DNA of 21,164 nucleotides from Dehalococcoidia bacterium (lineage in GTDB: Bacteria > Chloroflexota > Dehalococcoidia > GIF9 > AB-539-J10): assembly GCA_023129815.1 (NCBI GenBank), contig JAGMBH010000003.1, positions 1 through 21,164 of the forward strand, in the 5' to 3' direction. Position 1 is the first letter of the stretch. Every line of letters begins with the position of its first letter. This document shows positions 13,934 through 21,164 of the stretch, piece after piece. The notes below the pieces were generated by a model. That model ran no database searches. It was not told the origin of the DNA and worked only from the letters and a program-made list of their open reading frames with translations. The position numbers and the translations under genes were made by a program.

Positions 13934-15022
13934 ATGGCAACTAGCGAAGAAATAAAAGTAGGCAGGAAAAAATCTGCTACACAATTTGAAGAGAAAATTA
14001 AGCAATTCCTTCAAAACTTAGAATTTAATGATGTTGATGGTGCAAGAGATGATTTCAGGATAAATGCGATTCAAGTTGATGTCTGTGGCGGTTGGGAGAA
14101 CGCTTTATTAGTTATAGAGTGTAAAAGTAAAAAAGAGTTAGGTCGGAAGAATCTAAGAACTGCCATAAATGAATTTCGTGGGAAAATACCTTTACTTGAG
14201 GCAGGATTCAAAGAGCACCCAAAATATAGCAGGTATACTTTTTTCAAGTATATTATTGTTACCAAGAACATAAGCGTAAGAAAGGTTGATTATGAATTTG
14301 CCCACCAGCATCCCGATATATACATTTGGGACGATGACTTTTTGGAATATTATTCAAATTTATATAGTTATATTAAACCATATGCGAAATATGACCTTTT
14401 GGGGGAAATGAGAATTAGACCGGTTGTACGACAACCAATAACCGTTCCAGCTTTTCAAGTCAAATTGAGAAATGTAAATGTCTACAATTTTGTAATGAAT
14501 CCAAGGCACTTACTTGAAGTTGCTTCTGTGGCAAGGAGAGAAGTTCGCAAGGAAAGATATTATCAAAGGATTATTGATAAAAGAAGACTAGTGAGCATAG
14601 CTAAATATGTTAAAGATGGTGGGACGTTCCCAAACAATATAATAATTTCCTTTAGGGAAGATTTGGATGTTAAATTCCATCGGGCAAAAGGTCCAAATTA
14701 TAGCAGTACAGATTGGCCTTATCTTGGTATTGCTTATGGGATTTTGGAATTTCCAAAAGATTATAGAAGTTGTTGGATTATCGATGGACAACATCGGTTA
14801 TATGCTTTTATAAATATTGAAAACAAATTTGATTTCAACATGCCAATAACGGCGTTTGAACATTTGGATATAGAAAAACAGGGTAAGTTCTTTTTGGATA
14901 TAAATAAGAACCAAAAACCTGTTGACGCAGACCTACTTTGGGACCTTAATGGTGAAATGATTCCTTCTGAAACGGACGGGATTATATCAAATGTTGCTAA
15001 ATTTTTGAATAATGAAAATTAA
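13934..15022 (+). CDS. PD-(D/E)XK nuclease-DGQHR domain protein, N-terminal part (interrupted by TAA)
   Basis: 362 residues lie before an in-frame TAA (15020-15022). Residues 15-115 look like a Mrr-like or related PD-(D/E)XK nuclease, with D49 in IQVDV and E62-C-K64 in LLVIECKSK. Residues 160-360 hold a DGQHR domain, with the namesake motif at 284-288 (WIIDGQHRLYAF) and FFLDINKNQKPV at 319-330. This domain, related to DndB, is linked to DNA phosphorothioation and 7-deazaguanine modification loci and has a ParB/sulfiredoxin-like fold. No dnd or dpd partner genes are seen. The same frame continues after the stop as a natural extension (15029-15985), so this is half of a gene of about 683 codons. 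There is no clear ribosome binding site. GC is about 35%, well below the housekeeping genes, which suggests transfer. Confidence 0.78.
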   Translation: MATSEEIKVGRKKSATQFEEKIKQFLQNLEFNDVDGARDDFRINAIQVDVCGGWENALLVIECKSKKELGRKNLRTAINEFRGKIPLLEAGFKEHPKYSRYTFFKYIIVTKNISVRKVDYEFAHQHPDIYIWDDDFLEYYSNLYSYIKPYAKYDLLGEMRIRPVVRQPITVPAFQVKLRNVNVYNFVMNPRHLLEVASVARREVRKERYYQRIIDKRRLVSIAKYVKDGGTFPNNIIISFREDLDVKFHRAKGPNYSSTDWPYLGIAYGILEFPKDYRSCWIIDGQHRLYAFINIENKFDFNMPITAFEHLDIEKQGKFFLDINKNQKPVDADLLWDLNGEMIPSETDGIISNVAKFLNNEN

Positions 15023-15985
15023 AGTCCTTTGTTCTACGGAATTTATTATCCCTCCACAGGTATAAAAAAGAAAAAGGATAAGATAAAAATTTCCGCTCTA
15101 TGTACTGCTATTAGAAAAAGAGGATTAGTTAATGAATTTACTTTACAAAATATTAGAAATCCTTTGTATGATGGGAAGCTTCCTAATCGTGCAGAAAAAG
15201 CTGGCTCCTCTCTTTCAAAATATTTTGATGTTTTAAAAACAAACTTCCAAAATAATTGGGAGCTAAAGTCAAAAGGTTTTATTCTTACAAATAGTGGAAT
15301 TGGTGTAGTCATCGGGCTTTTTGAAAAAATATTGTCTAGAGTTATGCAAAAAAAAGGTAGACAACCAACTAAGGAGGATTTTGAATTCTACATGGCTCCC
15401 GTAAAAAACATTTTAGAATCGTCAGACGCTACTCATCTAAGCCATTTAAGATTAAGATGCACAAGTGAGGGTGGAAGGTCTGAATTTTTAAATGAGCTTA
15501 TCTTGAAAATAAGAGCTGAAACAAGAGATGATTTGTTTGGGGGAGAAATTGGAAACACTAAGCTTAAAGCTGAATTTGTAACGCTCGAGGAGAAACTAAA
15601 GGATCTCATTAAGAAGAAGCTGTACGACCCAAAAAACGAAGTTTGGTTCAAGGATGCCGTGGATAGTTCTACATATGGGCGTGCGCTTAAAATAATGAAA
15701 AAAAATGGAATAACTGATATGGGGAAAATACATCTTCAAATTGGGTTGGGGGACTGTTTTTCTATAATGCGGAGACATGAAAATTTGTTTTATCCAATTT
15801 TCATAAACGAAGATACATTTAGCAATAAAGTAATTCTCGAAGGTGCAATTAGTACAATTACAACTATGAGAGCAAAGTTGGAGGCGCATTATACGGGTGC
15901 GAAGGTCGGACCTGGCGACGAACAAATATTAAGAATTGACCTAGAAAAAATGAATAAATGTTTAGATAAGGCATTAAAATCTTGA
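15023..15985 (+). pseudogene. C-terminal part of the nuclease-DGQHR protein, after the in-frame stop
   Basis: 320 codons continue in exactly the frame of 13934-15022, beginning SPLFYGIYYPSTGIKKKKDKIKISALC. In DGQHR proteins such a segment normally follows the ISNVAKFLN helix with only a residue or two between them. The rest is helical, charged and not recognised further. The first canonical start in this part is a TTG at 15029 without a ribosome binding site, so separate translation looks unlikely. The simplest reading is a nonsense mutation, making the locus a recent pseudogene: the frame is otherwise intact over 2 kb. Readthrough of TAA is the alternative. Confidence 0.72.
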
Positions 15986-16304
15986 TTTCTTTTGGCTGAG
16001 ATTTCCAGGGTGTTAGCGCCGCGCGGTCACAATTCAGAGTCTTTCGTATTCTGTCCGTCGGGGGACAGTAACGACGATTACGTAGTAAAACACGTGGCTT
16101 GCTCCGCCGCTCGTGCCTGATGGCAGTCCTTGGGTGGCATGCAGGGCAGGTCATGCTATTGTCGGGCAGGGCTACAAAAGGTGAGCACTTACTGCCAACA
16201 CCGGGCTTTGGAAAGCAGCGATAAAACTCCTTCCAAACCTGAACAAAATAGCGAATTGTGCAACCTACAAAAGAGAGCCTCCGGAGGAAAATTCCACTGG
16301 CAAG
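15986..16304. other. Noncoding stretch with one hairpin and a short repeat
   Basis: A 6-bp stem hairpin (CTGTCC-gtcggg-GGACAG) lies at 16051-16068, without a T-run. The stretch 16214-16253 is the partner of the short repeat at 13668-13700. GC rises sharply compared with the preceding AT-rich gene, marking the edge of the imported segment. No gene is supported. Confidence 0.4.
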
Positions 16305-16419
16305 CTAGCCTGATCACGTTCAGATAGATAGAGGACATTTCAAAGTATAGCGGTACCTTCCACTTTGAGTTTGGAACAGGCCCCGGTAGCTCTTTGTGAC
16401 ATTACGAACCTCCCCTATT

Positions 16420-16584
16420 GTCATTGCGAGCCAAAGGCGTGGCGGTCGCACTTCGTAGTGGCGGGGGTTTATCCCCGCCTGTACCTCACCAGATAAAGGG
16501 ACGGGCGGACGAGGGCACCCTTTTGGTTGGGGACAAGCCCCAACCCTACGAGATTGCTTCGTCGCTTACGCTCCTCGCAGTGAC
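16420..16584. mobile_element. 165-bp MITE-like element, copy B
   Basis: The ends are GTCATTGCGAG and CTCGCAGTGAC, an 11-bp inverted repeat with one mismatch. It has the same nested hairpins and the same length as the copy at 11261-11425. It is noncoding. Confidence 0.6.
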
Positions 16585-16696
16585 AGAAAGGAGAGCTTCC
16601 CCGCGATGATAGAAAACAGGCGCTCACCACAATGACAGGGAAGGAGGCTAAGAAAGGGGGTTATATCTTAGCGATGATACGAATGAGTACATTCCC

Positions 16697-16725
16697 TCGC
16701 TGTGCAGAAGCTATCAGCGTAAAAT
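16697..16725 (+). promoter_or_regulatory. Promoter of the DUF6125 gene
   Basis: TCGCTG (16697-16702), 17 bp, TAAAAT (16720-16725), followed by GGGGG at 16735-16739 and the TTG start at 16746. Confidence 0.5.
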
Positions 16726-16745
16726 CTGCTTATAGGGGGTAAAAA

Positions 16746-17264
16746 TTGAAGCAAGTGAAGCTAGAGGAACTTCCTAAGGAGACCTTGATAGAATTAGCCG
16801 GAATGCATGCTCGAAATTGGCAAACCTTAGATGGGCTGTGGTTTCGGAATGTTGAAGCCCAACACGGGCTTGAAGCCGCCATCAAGCTGGATTTAAAGAA
16901 TTGGGAAAGGCAATCCGTAGTAGAAGCAGAAAGGATTAAGAAGGTACTTAAACTTGATGGGGGTGGGCTTCCATCTGTTCTTAAAGTTCTAAGTCTTATG
17001 AGCTGGCAACTTGTGTCCCCAATCTTTGAATATGAGGAGGAAAGTCCCCAGAAAATCGTCTTTTATTACCCTCGCTGCCCCGTTCAGGAAGGCAGGAAGA
17101 GGCAGGGTAAACAGGAATTTCCTTGCAAGGCTATAAAACTGCTGCTCCTATCTAGTATTGCCAAGGTAGTTGAACCCAAGGCAGCAGTGAAATGCATTAC
17201 ATGCCCTCCTGACCCTCATCCTGACAAGTTCTGGTGTAAATGGGAACTTACCATGAAGGAATAA
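16746..17264 (+). CDS. DUF6125 family protein
   Basis: The 172-residue product starts at a TTG behind a GGGGG ribosome binding site. The N-terminal helices (LIELAGMHARNWQTLDGLWFRNVE, then LDLKNWERQSVVEAERIKKVL) and the C-terminal YYPRCPVQEGRKRQGKQEFPCK and CITCPPDPHPDKFWCKWEL segments are those of DUF6125 proteins. These are common in anaerobic bacteria and archaea and have no known function. The conserved cysteines C111, C127, C150, C153 and C164 could bind a metal or cluster. It is cytoplasmic, with no signal peptide. Its first 45 codons and about 440 bp upstream are duplicated at 11143-11701, where they drive the helicase fragment; there the start is ATG instead of TTG. Confidence 0.85.
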   Translation: MKQVKLEELPKETLIELAGMHARNWQTLDGLWFRNVEAQHGLEAAIKLDLKNWERQSVVEAERIKKVLKLDGGGLPSVLKVLSLMSWQLVSPIFEYEEESPQKIVFYYPRCPVQEGRKRQGKQEFPCKAIKLLLLSSIAKVVEPKAAVKCITCPPDPHPDKFWCKWELTMKE

Positions 17265-17272
17265 AAACGTGT

Positions 17273-17301
17273 TTGACAGGAGTAGTGTGCAGTTGTATCT
17301 T
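17273..17301 (+). promoter_or_regulatory. Promoter of the two-component operon
   Basis: A perfect TTGACA (17273-17278), a 17-bp spacer and TATCTT (17296-17301). The leader to the kinase start is about 95-100 nt. Confidence 0.6.
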
Positions 17302-17402
17302 AATTGGGTAATTGTATTTGAAGTTCATGTCTCTCCATCGGTGCTTAGTGCTAGCCAGAAGCCTAGAAGTAATGTGGTGCATTATGTTTACCTCAATATG
17401 GG

Positions 17403-19055
17403 GTGAGGATGCCTAGAAGAAAGGACAAAGCAATTCATCGAACCACCGGATCCGCAGGCTTTGCCCTAAGCCTGCCGGACGTAATGGATGGTCTAGAGGA
17501 TGAACTTCTGGTCGTCGACAGCGAATACCGGGTCAAGTCCGCCAATTCAGCCATGCGCCACAAGTTGCCTGAGAGCACTGAGTCACCTATTGGTAGGCAC
17601 TGCTATGAGGTCTTCCATGGCAGAGACAAGCCCTGCAGCGCCCCCTTATGGGAATGCCCACTCAGAAAAGTACTGCAAAGCAGCAGCCCAGCAACAATTA
17701 TTCATCCTGACCGCAATAAGTATATCAAGGTCACCATGTGGCCGCTAAAAAACAGCCATGGCAGGATCGAGGCAGTGTTTGAGTTGAGGAAAGATATTAC
17801 CGCAGAAAGAGAACTAGAGAAGGAGATTTTGAGACGACACCACCATCTTGATGCCTTGAGTCGCATTTCCTGTGCCGTAAGTGGGTTAACGAACTTAGAT
17901 GCTATCTTGAATACCGCGTTGGACATTGTGCTACAGATCTTTGCTGGTAGTGTGGGAGGAATCCTGCTTTTTGATGAACAAATCCAAAAGCTATGTTATA
18001 AAGTGCACCGCGGCCTCTCTGCCAAATACGCTGGAGAGATGTGCCTTACCATGAACGAGGGGATAGCAGGAAAGGTGGCTCAAACAGGTGAGCCTATTTT
18101 ATTGGAAGATGTCTCTAAAGACCCAGATGCTGCTCGCCCTGATTTGATAACCACAGAGGGTCTTAAAGGATTTGTCAGCGTTCCTCTAAAAGCAAAGGAT
18201 AAGATTATGGGGGTGATGAATGTCGCCAGCTATCTACCTGGTCAATTTAGCCCAGACGACATGTACCTCCTGAACTCCATCGGCTACCAGCTAGGCATAG
18301 CAATCGAGCAGGCAAACCTATATAAAACGATAGATGATGCCAGAGAAAGATACCAAATACTGCTGAGACAGGCCCTCACTATTCAAGAACAGGAGCGAAA
18401 AAGAATTGCTAGAGAGCTACATGATGAAACCGGTCAAGAGCTCACTGCCTTGGCACTTAACTTGCAGGCAATTAGTGAAATGATAGAAATGAGTAGCCAT
18501 GCAGATGCTGAAATTAAAGCAATATTGAAGAAGACTCACCTTTTGGCGGTTCATACAGGCACTGAGTTAACCAAGCTTATAAGGGAACTCCGCCCTACCT
18601 TATTAGACACTTTGGGGCTACCTGCTGCCGTTCATCACCTTGCTGAGGCTACTCTCAGTTCTCAAGGCATTAATGTCTTAACAGAGTTCGAAGGGATGGA
18701 TCAGCGTTTGCCAGCGGAAATTGAATTGGCGCTTTTCCGCATTACCCAGGAAGCTATGAGCAATATTGTGAGGCATTCGGAAGCAAAAAATGCCACTATC
18801 CACTTAGAATGCAATGCCAACAAATGTGTTTTACGTGTTGAGGATGATGGCAAGGGATTTGATGTTAGTAAGATCACGAACATCGACGAAAGGGGTCGTG
18901 GCGCCGGTCTGTTCGGTATGAAAGAAAGGGTAACCATAGCAGGTGGCGAGTGCGCTATTGATTCCCAGCCGGGACAAGGGACTAAAGTTATCGCCACGGT
19001 TCCCATAATCAGGAGCACAGCCGATGCAGAAGATAAGTGTGCTGGTAGTGGATGA
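17403..19055 (+). CDS. Cytoplasmic PAS-GAF sensor histidine kinase (NarL/HisKA_3 type)
   Basis: The product has about 550 residues. Residues 25-135 form a PAS domain, 150-305 a GAF domain, 330-400 a HisKA_3 dimerisation domain with phospho-acceptor H340 in RIARELHDETGQEL, and 440-535 an ATPase domain (N454 in the N box, DDGKGFD at 481-487, GAGLFGMKER). No membrane segment is present, so it senses an internal signal. The PAS domain has a cysteine cluster, C67-x10-C78-x6-C85-P, suggesting metal, heme or Fe-S binding. The next gene overlaps it by 32 nt and encodes its probable partner. The start is GTG 17403 or ATG 17409; GGGGTGAGG overlaps both and does not settle it. A promoter lies at 17273. 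Confidence 0.93.
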   Translation: MRMPRRKDKAIHRTTGSAGFALSLPDVMDGLEDELLVVDSEYRVKSANSAMRHKLPESTESPIGRHCYEVFHGRDKPCSAPLWECPLRKVLQSSSPATIIHPDRNKYIKVTMWPLKNSHGRIEAVFELRKDITAERELEKEILRRHHHLDALSRISCAVSGLTNLDAILNTALDIVLQIFAGSVGGILLFDEQIQKLCYKVHRGLSAKYAGEMCLTMNEGIAGKVAQTGEPILLEDVSKDPDAARPDLITTEGLKGFVSVPLKAKDKIMGVMNVASYLPGQFSPDDMYLLNSIGYQLGIAIEQANLYKTIDDARERYQILLRQALTIQEQERKRIARELHDETGQELTALALNLQAISEMIEMSSHADAEIKAILKKTHLLAVHTGTELTKLIRELRPTLLDTLGLPAAVHHLAEATLSSQGINVLTEFEGMDQRLPAEIELALFRITQEAMSNIVRHSEAKNATIHLECNANKCVLRVEDDGKGFDVSKITNIDERGRGAGLFGMKERVTIAGGECAIDSQPGQGTKVIATVPIIRSTADAEDKCAGSG

Positions 19056-19677
19056 CCACACCATCGTGCGGGATGGCATCTGCGCCTTGCTAGCTCTGGC
19101 TGCAGATATAGAGGTAGTTGGTGAAGCAGAAAATGGCAGGGAAGCACTGGAGAAAGTAAAACAGCTTGTCCCTGATGTGGTGCTTATGGATATAGCCATG
19201 CCCATCATGGGTGGGCTGGAAGCAACACGTAGAATACATAAGGAGTCCCCAGAAACAAAAGTGCTGGTGCTAACCCAATACGATGAGAAAGAATACATTT
19301 TCCCCATTATCGAGGCAGGAGCCCAAGGCTTCATTAGTAAGACAGCAGCATCCTCAGAGCTTGCTTCAGGTATTCGGGCTGTTCACCATGGCGCTTCCTT
19401 CCTTTCTCCCATCGCGGCCAAGGTTTTCATTGAGGATTTCCAATTGGGAGCTCCTACGCGAGGAAAACAAGAGCCCTATCATCAACTGACAGAAAGGGAG
19501 AGGGAAGTACTCAAGTTGGTTGCTGAAGGATATACTACCAGGGAAATAGCTGACATATTAGTAGTCAGCCCAAAAACTGTAGAAGGGCACAAGACCAATT
19601 TAATGGATAAACTGGATATTCACAGCAAGACTGACCTTATTAAGTATGCCATACGCAAAGGCATTATAACTGTGTGA
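19024..19677 (+). CDS. NarL/FixJ-family response regulator
   Basis: The 217-residue protein has a receiver domain with the acidic pair in LVVDDHTIVRDG, phospho-acceptor D56 in VVLMDIAMP, the switch threonine in VLVLTQYD, and K106 in GFISKTA. A LuxR-type helix-turn-helix spans about 148-212 (LTEREREVLKLVAEGYTTREIADILVVSPKTVEGHKTNLMDKL). It is a DNA-binding regulator, probably phosphorylated by the kinase whose gene it overlaps by 32 nt. Target genes are not visible. A weak hairpin terminator follows the stop. Confidence 0.96.
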   Translation: MQKISVLVVDDHTIVRDGICALLALAADIEVVGEAENGREALEKVKQLVPDVVLMDIAMPIMGGLEATRRIHKESPETKVLVLTQYDEKEYIFPIIEAGAQGFISKTAASSELASGIRAVHHGASFLSPIAAKVFIEDFQLGAPTRGKQEPYHQLTEREREVLKLVAEGYTTREIADILVVSPKTVEGHKTNLMDKLDIHSKTDLIKYAIRKGIITV

Positions 19678-19683
19678 TAACAT

Positions 19684-19698
19684 AGGCAAACTTTGCCT
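19684..19698 (+). terminator. Possible terminator after the response regulator
   Basis: AGGCAA(A)-C-(T)TTGCCT forms a 6-bp stem 7 nt after the stop codon, followed by TTCT. The U-tract is short. Confidence 0.45.
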
Positions 19699-19823
19699 TT
19701 CTCCAACCTCTATTACCCCCTTCTTAGCGCCTCAGATTGATTAGCAATCGCCCTTGTCATTCTGGGCATCTTTTGCTTTGGTTAGATTTCACACCAAAAA
19801 CAGGGTCAAATTCGACAAAATTC

Positions 19824-19867
19824 GAGGGGTAAACCTATAGATATCGAGGGAAACCCCTCTTTTGTTT
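19824..19867 (+). terminator. Terminator-like hairpin in the leader of the GltD-like gene
   Basis: GAGGGGT (19824-19830) pairs with ACCCCTC (19853-19859) around a 22-nt loop, and TTTTGTTT follows directly. An alternative short hairpin GGG-AAA-CCC competes for the same bases. It may end upstream transcription or act as an attenuator for the gene at 19939. Confidence 0.5.
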
Positions 19868-19938
19868 CACCCTAAGGCAAATTACCATATAGCTAAAGAG
19901 TAAAAGAAGCAGAGCCAGGTTCATTAAGGAGGAAGCTA

Positions 19939-21164
19939 ATGTACCCAGCGGGCATTGACGTTTTTAGAAATTACGACAGCAGTGCTGTTAAAAAAGCCTC
20001 TTTTGACCATACTCTTATGCCACCTTGCCAGGCTGCTTGTCCTTTGCATATGGAGATTAGAGAATACGTTGATTTGATTGCCCAAGGGCGGGTAATGGAA
20101 GCATTGCAGGTCATAAGAGATGGTAATCCCTTCCCCTCTATTTGTGCCTATGTATGCACCCACCCTTGTGAAGAGGCTTGCCGCCGCGGTCAGGTAGACA
20201 AACCCATTGCTATCAGGGCACTGAAGAGGTTCGCAGTAGAATTCGGCGGCGATAGAATGATCCGACCTGAGGTGGAAAACACACACACGGAGAGGATAGC
20301 CATAGTGGGGTCTGGCCCGGCAGGGTTGTCTGCTGCTTACTACCTAAGGAAGTTAGGCTATCCGGTAACTATTTTTGAGGCCTGCTCTGAATTGGGAGGC
20401 ATGCTGCGAGTAGGTATCCCCAAATATCGCCTTCCCCGGGAGATACTCGATATCGAGGTTCAAAGGTTGATTCAAATGGAGATTGAAATTAGGACAAGTA
20501 CGCCAGTGATTTCCTTAGACCTGCTGTTCAAGATGAGTTATAAAGCCGTCTTTGTAACTGTGGGTGCCCATCAAGGCCTTAGGCTGGGAATAGAAGGGGA
20601 GGAGAGCCCAGGAGTAGTGGATGGGGCAACTTTCCTCCGCGAGGTGAACCTAGGACTTAAACCATCTATTGGTGAAAGGGTTGCCGTAGTGGGAGGCGGT
20701 AATGCAGCAATTGATGCCGCCCGCACGGCACTTCGATTGGGCGCAAGGGAGGTAAAAATCCTCTACCGCCGCAGTCGAGGGGAAATGCCAGCGGATCCCT
20801 CGGAAGTAGAGCAAGCAATAGAGGAAGGAGTAGAAATTCTATCCTCGGTAACACCAACAAAGATAGAAAGAGGGGACGGACAGTTAGGACTAACTTGCAC
20901 ACGCATGGAGCTTGGCGAGCGGGATGCCAGCGGCAGGCGCCGGCCAGCGCCTATTAAAGGGAGCGAATTCCAGATGGATTTCGACACCCTAATTACCGCT
21001 ATTGGCCAGTCACCACAGATACCTGACGATTTCCATCTCCGCATAGGCAGAGGCAGTACTATTCGAGTCGATCCCATCACTCTTACCACCAATCGGGAGG
21101 GAATTTTCGCTGGAGGTGATGCTGTCACTGGACCAGCAACTGTAGTCCAGGCATTAGCCACTGG
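19939..21164 (+). CDS. GltD-like FAD/NAD(P) oxidoreductase with N-terminal Fe-S cysteines, partial
   Basis: 408 residues are visible before the right edge; the gene is not finished. The N-terminus carries C30, C34 (PPCQAACPL) and C69, C73, C77, C81 (ICAYVCTHPCEEAC), the two-[4Fe-4S] arrangement of the glutamate synthase small subunit family. FAD binds at IAIVGSGPAGLSAA (about 120-133) and NAD(P)H at VAVVGGGNAAIDAAR. The GIFAGGDAVTGPATVVQA segment near the right edge is the second FAD motif. The family moves electrons from NAD(P)H to a partner. Without a large glutamate synthase subunit nearby, the partner could be glutamate synthase or another redox enzyme. AAGGAGG at 19926-19932 is a strong ribosome binding site. 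Confidence 0.9.
   Translation, partial: MYPAGIDVFRNYDSSAVKKASFDHTLMPPCQAACPLHMEIREYVDLIAQGRVMEALQVIRDGNPFPSICAYVCTHPCEEACRRGQVDKPIAIRALKRFAVEFGGDRMIRPEVENTHTERIAIVGSGPAGLSAAYYLRKLGYPVTIFEACSELGGMLRVGIPKYRLPREILDIEVQRLIQMEIEIRTSTPVISLDLLFKMSYKAVFVTVGAHQGLRLGIEGEESPGVVDGATFLREVNLGLKPSIGERVAVVGGGNAAIDAARTALRLGAREVKILYRRSRGEMPADPSEVEQAIEEGVEILSSVTPTKIERGDGQLGLTCTRMELGERDASGRRRPAPIKGSEFQMDFDTLITAIGQSPQIPDDFHLRIGRGSTIRVDPITLTTNREGIFAGGDAVTGPATVVQALAT

Larger units (their letters stand above)
16305..16880 (+). repeat. Duplicated segment, copy B (in front of the intact DUF6125 gene)
   Basis: It is colinear with 11143-11701, including the GGACA-TTCAAAG start, the 165-bp MITE-like element, the TCGCTG-N17-TAAAAT promoter, the GGGGG ribosome binding site and the first 45 codons. 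This copy leads into a full-length gene and is therefore the likely original arrangement. Confidence 0.88.

Noticed and set aside
15010..15035. Frameshift as the cause of the split DGQHR gene
   Set aside because: 13934 and 15029 are in the same frame (1,095 bases apart, divisible by 3). A single TAA separates them, so it is a nonsense codon.
18831..19334. Minus-strand ORFs opposite the kinase/regulator junction
   Set aside because: The plus strand encodes an unambiguous HATPase domain and receiver domain there.
19800..19870. Cyclic-di-GMP or other named riboswitch
   Set aside because: The conserved core of the known classes could not be matched by eye, so only a structured leader is reported.
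1..21164. CRISPR arrays, tRNA or rRNA genes
   Set aside because: No evenly spaced direct repeats and no cloverleaf or rRNA-like sequence were seen. The Cas4-like nuclease has no CRISPR context.

Overview
The window reads as a chromosomal segment of an anaerobic member of the Chloroflexota, probably class Dehalococcoidia. This rests on a CIRCE-controlled groES-groEL operon, a DUF362-ferredoxin protein, a DUF6125-type protein, a cytoplasmic PAS-GAF NarL-type sensor kinase and many short TCATTGCGAG...GCAATCTC intergenic repeats. The taxonomic call is inferred from gene style and repeats, not from a marker-gene comparison.

Layout: (1) 1-487, minus strand: an XRE-type regulator overlapping the start of a DUF72 gene that runs off the left edge. 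(2) 542-2554, plus: promoter, CIRCE operator, groES, groEL, and a perfect 20-bp terminator palindrome shared with a convergent M16 peptidase (2581-3930, minus). (3) 4024-5549: promoter and pyruvate kinase, followed by a convergent DUF362/2x[4Fe-4S] protein (5668-6954). (4) 6969-7148: REP-like repeats. (5) 7286-11004, plus: a set of nuclease-like genes (DEDDy exonuclease, small helical protein, ECK-type endonuclease, RecB/Cas4-like Fe-S nuclease) and a flavodoxin that lacks any canonical start codon. (6) 11143-13496: remnant of a helicase / NYN-nuclease / Eco57I-like restriction-modification locus. Its first gene keeps only the helicase C-terminus and its last keeps only the restriction-enzyme N-terminus. 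Both cut ends are closed in frame by pieces of unrelated genes: a promoter, ribosome binding site and 45 codons like the DUF6125 gene at 16746, and the last 27 codons plus stop of a pyruvate kinase. (7) 13934-15985: an AT-rich gene for a PD-(D/E)XK nuclease fused to a DGQHR (DndB-like) domain, split by one in-frame TAA. (8) 16305-17264: the full-length DUF6125 gene with the second copy of the duplicated upstream segment, which includes a 165-bp MITE-like element. (9) 17273-19677: a PAS-GAF histidine kinase overlapping its NarL-type response regulator. (10) 19939 to the right edge: a GltD-like FAD/NAD(P) oxidoreductase with N-terminal Fe-S cysteines.

Housekeeping genes therefore flank a decaying defence/accessory island at roughly 7.3-16 kb. 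The most unusual signal is the pair of chimeric genes at 11567-12508 and 13098-13496. In the pyruvate-kinase tail, 10 of 11 differences from the resident gene fall at third codon positions. That suggests the tail diverged inside a functional gene before it was joined here, rather than being a recent local copy.
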